A stretch of 64,000 nucleotides of DNA from Nostocales cyanobacterium HT-58-2 (GCA_002163975.1 CP019636.1:6947501-7011500), one strand, 5' to 3'. Numbered from the stretch's first letter, positions 37,963 to 46,891 are shown. The notes: a model not told the origin generated them from the sequence alone. Numbers and translations are program-made.

Positions 37963-38685
37963 TTAAAACCATGATTTTATTTTACCCGTTAATTCTAGCA
38001 ATAAAGGGTGTGACCACCAAAGTAATAGCACAAATACAGCAACTCCTAAATAAGCCCAACGAACAAATTCCTGCCATACGATAGATTGACGACCGTCCAG
38101 AACAGCTGCAAAAGGAATGACAGAAGTACGATGTTTGAGTTGAATAAAGGCTTGCCCGTAGCGATTGCTCAAACGGCGATCACCATGCCAGACTCCGAAT
38201 AAATGGTGTAACACTAATCCTATTGAAGTGACAAGAGTAAAACTAGTACCTAGCCAAAGAGTATGGGCCACACACCAGATAATCTGTCCTACCATCTGTG
38301 GATGGCGGCAAATGCGTATAATTCCAGTTTCGTAAAGATGTACTTGGGGCTTTTGGATAGCGGCAATTTCTAGTAGATTAAAGGTAGAAGGATACAAAAA
38401 CAAAAACGAAATAGCTGATAGTACCCAAACTAATTGCTGTACTCCCGGCACACTTTGGACGTACCAAAGTTGTAAACCATCGTAGCGATGGTTAAGAAAG
38501 TAAATAATTAATATGACAGCTAACGGCAGGCTGGTAGCTGCAAAAAAAATACGGTAAAGCCTACATCCAATATATTTTTCTGCCCAAGGGCGCAGGGCAG
38601 CTCCTCCACTATGGACAATTGCAAAACCAAATAGTAGTCCGAGCATGACAAAATGACTAAGGGTTAACCAAGTCGGCTGCATCAT
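37963..38685 (-). CDS. 15-cis-zeta-carotene isomerase, Z-ISO/NnrU family
   Basis: Integral membrane haem-dependent isomerase that converts 9,15,9'-tri-cis to 9,9'-di-cis zeta-carotene in carotenoid synthesis. The 240-residue sequence matches plant Z-ISO block for block from memory: FAIVHSGGAALRPWAEKYIG, FLNHRYDGLQLW, FLYPSTFNLLEIAAIQKPQ, ETGIIRICRHPQMVGQIIWC, AHTLWLG, HHLFGVWHGDRRL, RYGQAF and RTSVIPFAA. Several conserved histidines (HSGG, RHPQM, HTLW, HHLFG) could be haem ligands. About six helices are present. It begins with two ATG codons. In other cyanobacteria I recall NnrU-like genes near rbcR and ndhF, as here. Confidence 0.88.
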   Translation of the reverse strand: MMQPTWLTLSHFVMLGLLFGFAIVHSGGAALRPWAEKYIGCRLYRIFFAATSLPLAVILIIYFLNHRYDGLQLWYVQSVPGVQQLVWVLSAISFLFLYPSTFNLLEIAAIQKPQVHLYETGIIRICRHPQMVGQIIWCVAHTLWLGTSFTLVTSIGLVLHHLFGVWHGDRRLSNRYGQAFIQLKHRTSVIPFAAVLDGRQSIVWQEFVRWAYLGVAVFVLLLWWSHPLLLELTGKIKSWF

Positions 38686-38760
38686 ATAAGCACATGAAGT
38701 AATTTAAAGGAATCTTAATAATTTAGGACAACGAATACCACAAACTATGTAAAAAATCTT

Positions 38761-38776
38761 GGCAGGATATCCTGCC
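38761..38776. repeat. Perfect 16-bp palindrome, candidate left end of the TnpB element
   Basis: GGCAGGAT-ATCCTGCC is a perfect palindrome, followed by CAGGCAG. It lies 71 bases before the TnpB-like frame. IS200/IS605-type elements carry subterminal hairpins at their ends, so this may mark the left side. Confidence 0.45.
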
Positions 38777-38847
38777 TTCAGGCAGTATGTGCGTTAGATG
38801 AACACCAGTAAATCATCTTCATCCGCACCATAAAATAGTATCACCTG

Positions 38848-39642
38848 ATGAAAAAGCTACCGTCTGATGTGAAGCAAGTTATCACTGCTAACCTGAAGTT
38901 GATTACAACTTCAGAGAAGGAAAATTTGTTACATGAGGTTACTTTTAGTGACCACAGTTGTCTCAAGTTCACCTCGTGGTTAGCATTTGAGAATGGTAAA
39001 CTGTCTTCAGATATTCAGTTACAAAAGCACTCAAATTTCATCAAATTAAATAAGGAGGTGCCTCAGAAAAGAAGTTACAATCGCTACACAAAAACAACGC
39101 CAAATCAGCAAGCTATTACCTGTATTCAACATAGATTAATGGGGCTTTTTGGAAGAAATCAACAACTTATAGTTGATATCAATGACCATATTACGAAACA
39201 AATTGTCACTTGCACAAACTTCATAAAACTGAAAAATCTGATTTTATATTTGCGTATTTTCCCTAGGCATATAAGTAAAAAAATATATAATAACAGGGTG
39301 CAGAAGACAGGGAACGAGAAACAGTACTGTCATCTGTACCCTGTTTTCTATTACCTCAAGCGGCGAAAAGCAAATATCTCTCAGTCCAAATGGTCGTATG
39401 CTGAATTAGATGGCTTCATCCACTACAAAGTTGTAATGAATAATTCTTCAACCATAAGAGTGGATGCTAACCATTGCAGTCAGTCTTGTCCTTTTTGCGG
39501 ACATATAAACAGACACAACTGTCCAAATCAAGGATTGATGATTTGCTGTAGTAGAAGTCGTGGGTTTGAGTCATGTGCAGATTTGGTGGGAGGGCGATAT
39601 GTCGCAATGAAAACGTTAGTTACGTTGGCAAGCCGTTTGTGA
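38848..39642 (+). pseudogene. tnpB: Decayed TnpB (IS200/IS605-type RNA-guided nuclease), internally deleted
   Basis: The 264-residue frame begins like cyanobacterial TnpB-type proteins (MKKLPSDVKQVITANLKLI, SWLAFENGKL) and ends with a recognisable TnpB C-terminus (KWSYAELDGFIHYKV, SQSCPFCGHINRHNCPNQGL, ADLVGGRYVAMKTL). Functional members have about 400 residues. Missing here are the RuvC-I block with its first catalytic Asp and most of the wedge domain. The RuvC-II Glu position reads LKNL where LEDL or LENL is expected. The second zinc pair is altered (CCSRSRG). The RuvC-III Asp survives in ADL. It cannot cut DNA. No tnpA is nearby. It separates Z-ISO from rbcR. Confidence 0.8.
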
Positions 39643-39989
39643 TAAAGGGCTTTAGAGAACAGCTTATGCCCTTAAAATCTCCCTGTTTTAGCACAACACG
39701 GTCTCCCCCTGTAAGGAGAAACCGTAGAGAGGTGCGTCGGATTTTGGAACCAAAACTGAAGGGCTTCCAAGCTTTTTAAAGCTAGGTGATGTTTAGATAC
39801 AATTCCCTTCAAAATCCAAAATGAGGGCTGGAAAGTAAAAAAGAGGACTTTAGTTAAGATGATATGCTACTGTCTTTTTCGAGTAAAGCCTCCAAGTTTA
39901 CGATGCCATAAATCACGACTTGCCAGAAGGCTGATTACGTTGGTTTGTAGAAGACTGCTGCTCCTTTCAAAGTTTGTGGGTTTAGCCTT
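39643..39989. other. Gap holding a hairpin and possible right end of the TnpB element
   Basis: CGGTCTCC (39699-39706) and GGAGAAACCG (39715-39724) form a hairpin with a two-base bulge. Such a structured region downstream of tnpB is where the guide (omega) RNA and right end would be. A second small hairpin with AGCTTTTTAAAGCT lies near 39770-39783. The rbcR promoter should be in the last 150 bases. Confidence 0.45.
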
Positions 39990-41000
39990 ATGTCTGACCT
40001 TCCTTTCACTTTAGATCAGTTACGTATTCTAAAAGCGATCGCCGCAGAAGGGAGCTTCAAGCGCGCCGCTGATAGTCTGTACGTGTCCCAACCTGCCGTT
40101 AGCTTACAAGTACAAAACCTAGAACGGCAACTAGATGTTCCTTTATTTGACCGAGGAGGACGTCGTGCCCAATTAACCGAAGCAGGACATTTACTGCTTA
40201 ACTATGGTGAAAAAATCCTTAGTCTATGTCAGGAAACCTGTCGCGCTATTGAAGATTTACAAAATCTTCAAGGCGGGACTTTGATTGTTGGCGCTTCTCA
40301 AACCACCGGCACATATCTTTTACCCCGGATGATTGGGATGTTCCGACAAAAGTATCCAGATGTAGCAGTCCAACTGCACGTCCACTCTACCCGCAGAACT
40401 GCTTGGAGCGTGGCTAACGGACAAGTGGATTTGGCAATCATCGGTGGCGAAATTCCTGCTGAATTGGTGGAATCGTTAGAAATTATTCCATACGCTGAAG
40501 ATGAGCTGGCGCTAATTGTACCTGTAGCCCATCCTTTTGCCAAACTTGAAACGATTCAAAGAGAAGACCTATATAAATTACAATTTATAGCTCTTGATTC
40601 TCAATCGACTATCCGCAAGGTCATTGACCAAGTTCTATCACGCTGTGACATCGATACCCGACGTTTTAAAATAGAAATGGAACTAAATTCCATAGAAGCC
40701 ATTAAAAATGCCGTGCAATCAGGTTTGGGGGCTGCCTTTGTCTCGACTTCGGCAATTGCTAAAGAGTTACAAATGGGAGTACTGCACTGTGCCCCCATCG
40801 AAGGTGTTATCGTCAAGCGGATGCTAAGGCTAATTTTTAATCCCAATCGCTACAGATCCAAGGCAGCAGAAGCATTTAGTCGGGAAATTCTACCCCAGTT
40901 TGCCACACCTGGATGGAATCTAGAAGTGTTAAAAACGTCACACAAAGTCGTAGCAGTCAGTGCAGTGGATGTAGGAGCGCATCATTCTGACGATGATTAA
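39990..41000 (+). CDS. rbcR: LysR-type RuBisCO operon regulator
   Basis: LysR-family activator that controls rbcLXS and carbon-concentrating genes in response to carbon metabolites. The 336-residue protein has an N-terminal winged helix ([40 protein letters not shown]). The two-lobed effector domain follows, with blocks that match cyanobacterial and plastid RbcR (Ycf30) very closely: [55 protein letters not shown] and the [13 protein letters not shown] end. Start ATG at 39990. The neighbourhood of NDH-1 and Z-ISO genes fits photosynthetic carbon control. Confidence 0.93.
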   Translation: MSDLPFTLDQLRILKAIAAEGSFKRAADSLYVSQPAVSLQVQNLERQLDVPLFDRGGRRAQLTEAGHLLLNYGEKILSLCQETCRAIEDLQNLQGGTLIVGASQTTGTYLLPRMIGMFRQKYPDVAVQLHVHSTRRTAWSVANGQVDLAIIGGEIPAELVESLEIIPYAEDELALIVPVAHPFAKLETIQREDLYKLQFIALDSQSTIRKVIDQVLSRCDIDTRRFKIEMELNSIEAIKNAVQSGLGAAFVSTSAIAKELQMGVLHCAPIEGVIVKRMLRLIFNPNRYRSKAAEAFSREILPQFATPGWNLEVLKTSHKVVAVSAVDVGAHHSDDD

Positions 41001-41065
41001 GATATAGTCATTTGTCCCTTGTCATTTGTGAGCCAGCACTGCAAGAAGGTGAGCTCGGTGCTGCA

Positions 41066-41186
41066 GGAGGGTTTCCCGACCTAGGCAACTGGTGAGTCCA
41101 GTCCTGCAGGCGGGTTTCCCGCCGTAGGAAACTGGCGAACCTGAAGGGCGAACCCAAAGGGTTTCCTTCTGTAGGTGACTGGCGAA
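41066..41186 (+). repeat. Three near-tandem copies of an interspersed repeat
   Basis: Units starting near 41066, 41110 and 41157 (spacing 44-47 bases) share GGGTTTCC...GTAGG...ACTGG. The clearest is GGGTTTCCCGCCGTAGGAAA followed by CTGGCGA. Reverse-orientation copies occur at 36743 and 63922. The units themselves vary, so this is not a CRISPR array. Confidence 0.75.
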
Positions 41187-41270
41187 CCTGAAAGGTCCTT
41201 TGTCATCTCTTTCAGGCTAAGGATGAAAGACAAGGACTCATGACTAATAACTTATGACCAATAACTTATC

Positions 41271-42680
41271 ATGGAAGTTTACTGCACTCGTCCACACTGC
41301 CCTCGCCCACAAAACCAATTTCCAGATTTAGATAATAATGCGACTTTAAGAACGGTGCAGCAAAAATACTGCACTGCCTGTGGAATGCCGCTCATTTTGG
41401 TGGGACGCTATCTGCCCATAAGATTACTAGGAAGGGGCGGATTTGGAGCAGCGTTTTTGGCACGCGATCGCTATACTCCAGGGATGCGCCAATGCGTGGT
41501 GAAACAATTTCAACCAGCAGGCAATTTAAGTCCTACTCAGCTACAGCTAGCGCAAGATTTATTTGAGCGAGAAGCTGTCGTTTTAGAAGAGATAGGCAAT
41601 CAACACGAGCAAATTCCTGACTTGTTTGCTTTCTTTCCAATCATAGTTCCTAGTTTACAAGCAGGACAACAAGAGCAGTTTTTTTATTTAGTACAAGAAT
41701 ACATTGACGGACAGAACTTAGAGGAAGAATTAGCCCACAAAGGTAAGTTTTCAGAACAAGAAGTCTTGGAGGTTCTGCGAGAAATACTCAAGGTTCTCAA
41801 CTTTGTTCATGAAAAAGGCATTATCCACAGAGATATTAAGCCTTCTAACATCATGCACCATCGTAATGGCAAACTTTACTTGCTAGATTTTGGTGCAGTC
41901 AAACAGGTAACAAACTCTCCTATTGGTTCATCTGGTGCTTCCACTGGTATATATTCTATGGGATTTGCTCCGCCGGAACAGATGGCTGGCGGTCAAGTTT
42001 TCCCATCGACAGACTTGTACGCTTTGGCTGTTACAGCTGTGATGTTACTAACGGGCAAAACAGATGTCACTCAGTTGTTTGATACCTATAGTAATCAGTG
42101 GAAATGGCGGGGTCTAGTCACTGTCAGTCCACACTTTGCTGATATTTTAGACAAGATGCTCCTAAGCGCTGCCAATCAACGTTATCAATCAGCGCAGGAA
42201 GTTTTAGATGCTCTTGATGCACCTCAAAAGCGTATACCTTCCACACACATCAATCCCGGTTCGCCTTCTGGAACTCCAAATTCACAGCCACAGCAAATAC
42301 AAAAGCCATCGCTGTCTCCCACTCCAACTGCCCAACAACCATTTTCTCTAATTAAAGTATTAACTGCTGCAGCGTTTAGTGGGTTTGAAGGAGCATTGAT
42401 TGCAATCGGTCTTTTTAGTTTGCTGAAATCACCAATAATTACCCTAGCGGCTTCTTCTATCATTTTATTGGGGTTGATTTTTGCTCAATGGAAGCGCTGG
42501 GTTGGAGGCTCGGATTTGTTTATTTTTCCTGCCATTACATTACCTGTTGTCCTATTCTTGTTACGGGGTAGTCTTACCATCCAGCAAGTCGTGATCTTAT
42601 CTATTGCAGCTGCTTTAATCGTGATCGCAGTCACAGCACTCTTTCGTTTGATTTATAAATTATTATCCTTAATACTTTAA
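41271..42680 (+). CDS. Membrane-anchored Ser/Thr protein kinase with N-terminal zinc ribbon
   Basis: Hanks-type kinase of 469 residues. A four-cysteine ribbon (C5, C10, C34, C37) precedes the kinase domain (about 45-330). The domain has the Gly loop LLGRGGFGAAF, Lys78, HRDIKPSN with Asp188 and DFG with Asp206. A Ser/Pro/Gln-rich linker leads to four C-terminal helices (about 360-469: AAFSGFEGALIAIGLFSLL onward). The zinc-ribbon plus kinase plus multi-helix tail is a typical cyanobacterial arrangement. The next gene encodes a phosphate-binding-type protein on the same strand, 640 bases away. The kinase target is unknown. Confidence 0.9.
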   Translation: MEVYCTRPHCPRPQNQFPDLDNNATLRTVQQKYCTACGMPLILVGRYLPIRLLGRGGFGAAFLARDRYTPGMRQCVVKQFQPAGNLSPTQLQLAQDLFEREAVVLEEIGNQHEQIPDLFAFFPIIVPSLQAGQQEQFFYLVQEYIDGQNLEEELAHKGKFSEQEVLEVLREILKVLNFVHEKGIIHRDIKPSNIMHHRNGKLYLLDFGAVKQVTNSPIGSSGASTGIYSMGFAPPEQMAGGQVFPSTDLYALAVTAVMLLTGKTDVTQLFDTYSNQWKWRGLVTVSPHFADILDKMLLSAANQRYQSAQEVLDALDAPQKRIPSTHINPGSPSGTPNSQPQQIQKPSLSPTPTAQQPFSLIKVLTAAAFSGFEGALIAIGLFSLLKSPIITLAASSIILLGLIFAQWKRWVGGSDLFIFPAITLPVVLFLLRGSLTIQQVVILSIAAALIVIAVTALFRLIYKLLSLIL

Positions 42681-43320
42681 AGAGAGTTTATAATATAAAA
42701 AGAATTATGTATTTTTATTCACCAAATAGAATAAAGCAAACTTTCTTGTATTAAATCTTTGAATGTGTTTATTGAGGAGTTAAATAAGTTCTTGTATGGC
42801 TCTATAAGTCAACAAGTACGTGGTAATGGCAGCAGATTTTTTCTTGACTGCTTCATACCTTTGTTCCTATACCTAATAACTCATTGATATCATGTCCGGC
42901 TAATCACTTATGATTACCGCATCTTTGCAAAAATCCCAAAAGCCTCTTTCCCCCTGCTCCACTACCAGCTAAATGATAAGTCTTTAACTGAACATGCTCT
43001 GAGTTAAGAATATTAAGAATATTGAGAATTATTAGCAGTAATCTTAACTTCTTGACTAAAAGATATGAAATAGAAATGGAAGTAGTCTAAGTTAATTATT
43101 TAAAGCTTAAATAGTCATTGCTAATTTATCGTTTCTAATTCACTAACAAAGTATTAATTAGAAACAAGTTTTTTTGAATAAAAAATATGCTTGTAAAAAA
43201 TCGAAAGTATGATTTTCTTAATTTGTCATAAGTTATAAATTACTTAAAACAAGAGAAATATTATCATCTAGAAAAATATAAATTCGCAAGATTTCTTTTG
43301 AATAAAAATAAAAAACGTCT
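42681..43320. other. Long AT-rich intergenic region
   Basis: 640 bases, very AT-rich, with no gene or clear repeat. I looked for CTTAACCT-type Pho boxes ahead of the phosphate-binding-type gene and found none. Confidence 0.45.
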
Positions 43321-44355
43321 ATGATGTCACAAAAAAAAGAAACTGCAATTTTAGTTCTAACTTTGGTGATTACATTGGGATTAATGGGTGCTGTTTATTG
43401 GTGGTTAAATCGTTACGGTTTTAATTTCGGTTCTTTCAGCAACAATCAAGCACAACAAGTTGAACAATCGAATATTAACAACTTTGCCGAAGTACAAAAT
43501 ATTCCCTCTGGTTTATTTAGCTACGGTGGTAGCACCACTTGGGCACCTATCCGAAAAGAAGTTGATTCAGCTATTCAAACTGTTTTCCCTAAATTCCAAC
43601 TACGCTACACCGATCCCACTTCAGGTGCACCTGGTTCTGGTAGTGGTATCAAAATGCTTTTGAATAATCAATTGGCTTTTTCTCAGTCATCGCGCTCAAT
43701 TAAAGATGAGGAATACCAACAGGCGCAACAACGAGGTTTGACACTCAGAGAAATCCCAGTGGCGATTGATGGTATTGCGATCGCAGTTAACCCCAATCTC
43801 AATATCCCTGGTTTAACTATTGCCCAAGTCAAAGATATTTACATAGGTAAGATAACGAACTGGCAGCAAGTAGGTGGTCCGAATTTACCTGTAACGCCCT
43901 ACTCTCGCCGTGTAGGAGAGGGGGGCACCGTTGAATTTTTCGCCGATAACATTCTAGAGGGTGGAAAGTTCGGGGCAGGTGTGGAATATATACCTACGAC
44001 AACCGAAGCCTTGAGAGAAGTCGCAAAAAATACTGGAGGTATTTACTATGCCTCTGCTCCTGAAGTCGTTGGACAGTGTACTGTTAAGCCCCTGCCACTT
44101 GGAAAAACAGCTGATAAATTAGTTCCACCTTATCAGGAACCATTCGTTCCTCTTTCTCAGTGTTTGCAAAAGCGTAACCAACTTAATTCAGCCGCTTTCC
44201 AAAGTGATGAGTACCCTATCACTCGAAGATTATTTGTGATCGTCAAACAGAATCGTGAAAGAGACCAGCAAGCAGGAGAAACTTACGCTAAGTTGCTGCT
44301 GACAAATCAAGGTCAGGAATTAATTGCTAAAGCTGGATTTGTCAGGATTCGCTAA
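43321..44355 (+). CDS. PstS-like phosphate/solute-binding protein with N-terminal anchor
   Basis: Periplasmic binding protein-like (PBP) domain tethered by one N-terminal helix (ILVLTLVITLGLMGAVYWW). The 344-residue protein has SYGGSTTWAPI near the start of the domain and PTSGAPGSGSGIKMLL. FSQSSRSIKDEE, VAIDGIAIAVNP, IAQVKDIYIGKITNWQQVGG and the C-terminal LLTNQGQELIAKAGFV follow. The pattern is PstS-type, which would bind phosphate or a similar oxyanion. The retained anchor and solitary setting without pstCAB suggest a sensor or storage role rather than a transporter subunit. Two ATGs begin the frame. A degenerate second copy follows directly. Confidence 0.85.
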   Translation: MMSQKKETAILVLTLVITLGLMGAVYWWLNRYGFNFGSFSNNQAQQVEQSNINNFAEVQNIPSGLFSYGGSTTWAPIRKEVDSAIQTVFPKFQLRYTDPTSGAPGSGSGIKMLLNNQLAFSQSSRSIKDEEYQQAQQRGLTLREIPVAIDGIAIAVNPNLNIPGLTIAQVKDIYIGKITNWQQVGGPNLPVTPYSRRVGEGGTVEFFADNILEGGKFGAGVEYIPTTTEALREVAKNTGGIYYASAPEVVGQCTVKPLPLGKTADKLVPPYQEPFVPLSQCLQKRNQLNSAAFQSDEYPITRRLFVIVKQNRERDQQAGETYAKLLLTNQGQELIAKAGFVRIR

Positions 44356-44369
44356 GTAAAACAATTTGT

Positions 44370-44806
44370 GCGAGACATCTTGGGTGGTCAAGCTTCCCTT
44401 GCCGATTGTGGAGTTTGTCTCCACGACCACCCAAGCGCTGCAAAAAAGTGGCTGGTAGTCCTAGTCGCATCTACTACGCTTCTGCCTCAGAGATTCTTTC
44501 TCAATGTTCAGGCAAGCCCTTGCCGTTGGGGCAGACACAAGGGCACTCTGTCGCTCCCTACCTAGAACAACGTATCTTCCCTTCTGAATGTCCTGGTAAA
44601 CGGAACAAATTGAACATTGAGGCTTTCCCATCTGGAAAGTACCCAATTATGCACAATCTGTTTTTGGTGGTCAAACAGATTTGTTAAATCAAGCAGCAAG
44701 CGGGTGTCGCTTTCGCCAACTTACTGTAATCTCAGCAGGGACATCGAATTCATGACGCAAGCAGGGTTTGTCAAAATTCGCTCTCCACTGCATCCTGTGT
44801 TGCTTT
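44370..44806 (+). pseudogene. Degenerate paralogue of the PBP gene (C-terminal half)
   Basis: Translating across frames recovers the C-terminal half of a second copy: ILGGQASLADCGV, then VSTTTQALQK, IYYASASEILSQC, KPLPLGQTQGHSVAPYLEQ, KRNKLNIEAFPSGKYPI, LFLVVKQ and finally MTQAGFVKIR. These match the intact gene's ILEGGKFGAGVEY, PTTTEALREV, IYYASAPEVVGQC, KPLPLGKTADKLVPPYQE, KRNQLNSAAFQSDEYPI, LFVIVKQ and AKAGFVRIR. At least two frameshifts and stops interrupt it. The divergence shows an old duplication. Its end meets the stop of the Crp-type gene. Confidence 0.88.
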
Positions 44807-45563
44807 AGCTGGCTCTATTAATGGACTCTGCTGGCAAACAAATGAGGTTGTCGCCCTGAGTGAGAATTAAGCCGCGTTGACGCAATTTGCCCATCAAGCG
44901 GGTGACGGTGACACGGGTCGAACCGATCGCACTGCCAATTTGGGCATGTGTGAGGGGGAACGGCAGGCAGTAACCGCGAATGACATCTGGATCGGTTTCA
45001 CTCATTGCCGGCTCTCCATATTCCTCAATCAACAAGGTGAGGAATCCTAAGAGTCGATCAATTGTGCGTCGTTGCCCCAAGGCACTCAACCACAACAGCT
45101 TGCGCTGGTGCTGGTACCTGAAGGCATCCATAACTTCGCGGCGGAAGTGAGGCCAATTGTCCAAATCGTGCCAGTACATCCAGAGCACAGCAGTCTGGTC
45201 AACATGGGCGTAAGCCTGGAGCGTGAATGGTGACTGAGCAACAATTTCAAACGGTTGTCCTGCACCAACAAACCCTAAGAAAGCTTCCTCGGGGGTTCTA
45301 TTGATGCGTCGAGATGTTAGCTGACTCGCAGTCGCGCTAACTTGGGCGGTTCCCACCATACGGATCGCACCCCTTTGCACCAAATACAGCAATCCAGGTC
45401 GGGCTGGAATGCGCTCATCTTTGCTAAAGGTGCGGCAGCGGTAGTGTTCCTGAGCCCAATCAAGAATTCGTTGCCAGGTCAAAAAAGGACGTGATGCCTC
45501 AGAAAAGGAGGATGGAGATTGCATAGGTAACAAAGAGCGTTCGGCTGAAGACAAAGACGTCAT
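44805..45563 (-). CDS. Crp/Fnr-family transcriptional regulator
   Basis: Regulator of 252 residues with an N-terminal cyclic-nucleotide-binding-like fold (PARPGLLYLVQRGAIRMVG, EEAFLGFVGAGQPFEIV). A dimerisation helix follows (MDAFRYQHQRKLLWLSALGQRRTIDRLLGFL). The C-terminal winged helix reads FPLTHAQIGSAIGSTRVTVTRLMGKLRQRGLI. The family set is cyanobacterial and related to NtcA, but the effector pocket is not canonical. The ATG at 45563 is used; a longer frame starts with TTG and an internal ATG lies at 45524. No target is evident. It converges on the degenerate PBP copy, overlapping its end by about two bases. Confidence 0.87.
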   Translation of the reverse strand: MTSLSSAERSLLPMQSPSSFSEASRPFLTWQRILDWAQEHYRCRTFSKDERIPARPGLLYLVQRGAIRMVGTAQVSATASQLTSRRINRTPEEAFLGFVGAGQPFEIVAQSPFTLQAYAHVDQTAVLWMYWHDLDNWPHFRREVMDAFRYQHQRKLLWLSALGQRRTIDRLLGFLTLLIEEYGEPAMSETDPDVIRGYCLPFPLTHAQIGSAIGSTRVTVTRLMGKLRQRGLILTQGDNLICLPAESINRAS

Positions 45564-45820
45564 AAAAAGGTGCAAGGAGTGTCTTCAAATTAGGCACTTC
45601 TGGCATAAAACCTAACCGTGCCGTCATCCAAAAGGTAGAAAGTAGAACTCCTACTCTTTTGTTATACTTCTTACTGTACAATGATGGTAGTAAAATTTAC
45701 CCCTTATTCATTAAATTTTGCACAATTCTAATTTTTCTTCTTCTAAATTAAAGTTATATCCTAGGACAGATGACATAAAAGCAGTATATTTGAGCAACAG
45801 TATGTCTCTTGGAGAATTAT

Positions 45821-46747
45821 GTGCATCAAAAGTTACTGGTTAGTAAATACACAGCTATTAGGCAGTTAATATTTAGCTTTTTGATGCCAATAATAAGTAT
45901 TTATGCCAAAAGCCAATATATAGTAAGCACAATAAACAAAAAAATTCCTCTATCTCAGGGTAGAAGTGAAAGTAAAATTCTTTATATTTCAGGGATAGCT
46001 TTACAGCTATCAAAATCTGAGAAAATTCCTGCCATAGAGATTGCCAACGGGATTGTTTCTCATATATCAACGAACTCTGACAAAGAGTTCAAAGCTCAGG
46101 TCATTTCCCCAGGCTGGATTCATCTGGAAGTCACTCAGCTGCTTTTGGCTGCTTGGTTACAGAGGATTGCTGTCGAGGAGTGGGGGCTAGGAGTCCCCTC
46201 TGGAATAGGGGGCTGTGGAGGAGTCACAAAAGCAGAGGGAGAAATGACTCCTCTATTTCTCTCATCTTCTCCAAGCTCTTCCTTATTCACTGCTCAATAT
46301 ACTCATGCACGCTGCTGCTCACTCGTGCGGCTGGCTTTTCACGAGGGATTGATAAAACAGAGAGAACCAAATATCGATGATTGTCAAAATCCTCAGCAGA
46401 AGTTGTGGTCAAACATTCTTGCCCCCAATCCTCTTCCTTGGCTCAATAGTGAGGAAAAACTGCGCTTCAATCACCCGGCTTCATTTCGTCTCATTAATGA
46501 GTTAGTACGAGTCGTAGACAGACTGGAGTGTCGTGATTTTAGTGGCTCAGTCAACTGGGAAAAAGCTGCATTGAACTTGAGCCAGGTCTTTGAAACTTTC
46601 TGGTGTCAATGCTTAATTTTTGGTGAGGTGAAAACTGCCTCACCAGAATTAGCTCAAGCCAGAATAGGATTGGTTTTGGCTACACAGTCTGTATTGAAGT
46701 TTCTGTTGGAAGAAAAATTAGGTGTTTTTGCTCTGTGTGAAATATAA
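45821..46747 (+). CDS. ArgRS-like protein: N-terminal and DALR domains without catalytic core
   Basis: The N-terminal part ([41 protein letters not shown]) resembles the additional N-terminal domain of arginyl-tRNA synthetase. The C-terminal part ([71 protein letters not shown]) is the DALR anticodon-binding domain. The class I catalytic fold with HIGH and KMSKS is absent. So it should recognise tRNA but not aminoacylate. A low-complexity insert encoded by a hairpin repeat (46170-46285) sits between the parts. The GTG at 45821 has GGAG six bases upstream; the frame also reaches a TTG at 45809. Confidence 0.75.
   Translation: MHQKLLVSKYTAIRQLIFSFLMPIISIYAKSQYIVSTINKKIPLSQGRSESKILYISGIALQLSKSEKIPAIEIANGIVSHISTNSDKEFKAQVISPGWIHLEVTQLLLAAWLQRIAVEEWGLGVPSGIGGCGGVTKAEGEMTPLFLSSSPSSSLFTAQYTHARCCSLVRLAFHEGLIKQREPNIDDCQNPQQKLWSNILAPNPLPWLNSEEKLRFNHPASFRLINELVRVVDRLECRDFSGSVNWEKAALNLSQVFETFWCQCLIFGEVKTASPELAQARIGLVLATQSVLKFLLEEKLGVFALCEI
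46170..46285. repeat. Purine/pyrimidine hairpin repeat in frame inside the ArgRS-like gene
   Basis: G/A-rich GAGGAGTGGGGGCTAGGAG and later GCAGAGGGAGAAATGACTCC run into C/T-rich CTCATCTTCTCCAAGCTC. The segment resembles the one in miaA (GGGAGAAAT followed by CATCTTCTC). It encodes a Gly-rich then Ser-rich insert without breaking the frame. Confidence 0.6.
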
Positions 46748-46842
46748 ACAATAAAATCTATAAAAAAATAAACTTTTTTAACAACTATTGACTCGTCTAA
46801 TCTACCACTGTATATTATGTGTTGTGTGAGGAGCGAACCAGC

Positions 46843-46891
46843 AAGAGCACCGAGACGAAACACGGCCAGTCGTCGGTGCTCTTTCTGATTT
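46843..46891 (+). terminator. Terminator after the ArgRS-like gene
   Basis: AAGAGCACCGA (46843-46853) pairs exactly with TCGGTGCTCTT (46873-46883), followed by TCTGATTTT. It lies 95 bases after the stop, between two convergent genes. Confidence 0.85.

Noticed and set aside
38848-39642. Possible Cas12k-type effector of a CRISPR-associated transposon
   Set aside because: It is much too short, lacks the RuvC-I and II residues, and no tnsB, tnsC, tniQ or CRISPR array lies nearby. The C-terminus is plain TnpB type.
41066-41186. Possible CRISPR array (three regularly spaced repeats)
   Set aside because: The repeat units differ from each other, there are only three, no cas gene is near, and copies occur singly elsewhere in both orientations. 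It is an interspersed repeat.
42681-43320. Pho box ahead of the PstS-like gene
   Set aside because: I searched for TTAACCT-type repeats with 3-bp spacing on both strands and found none.
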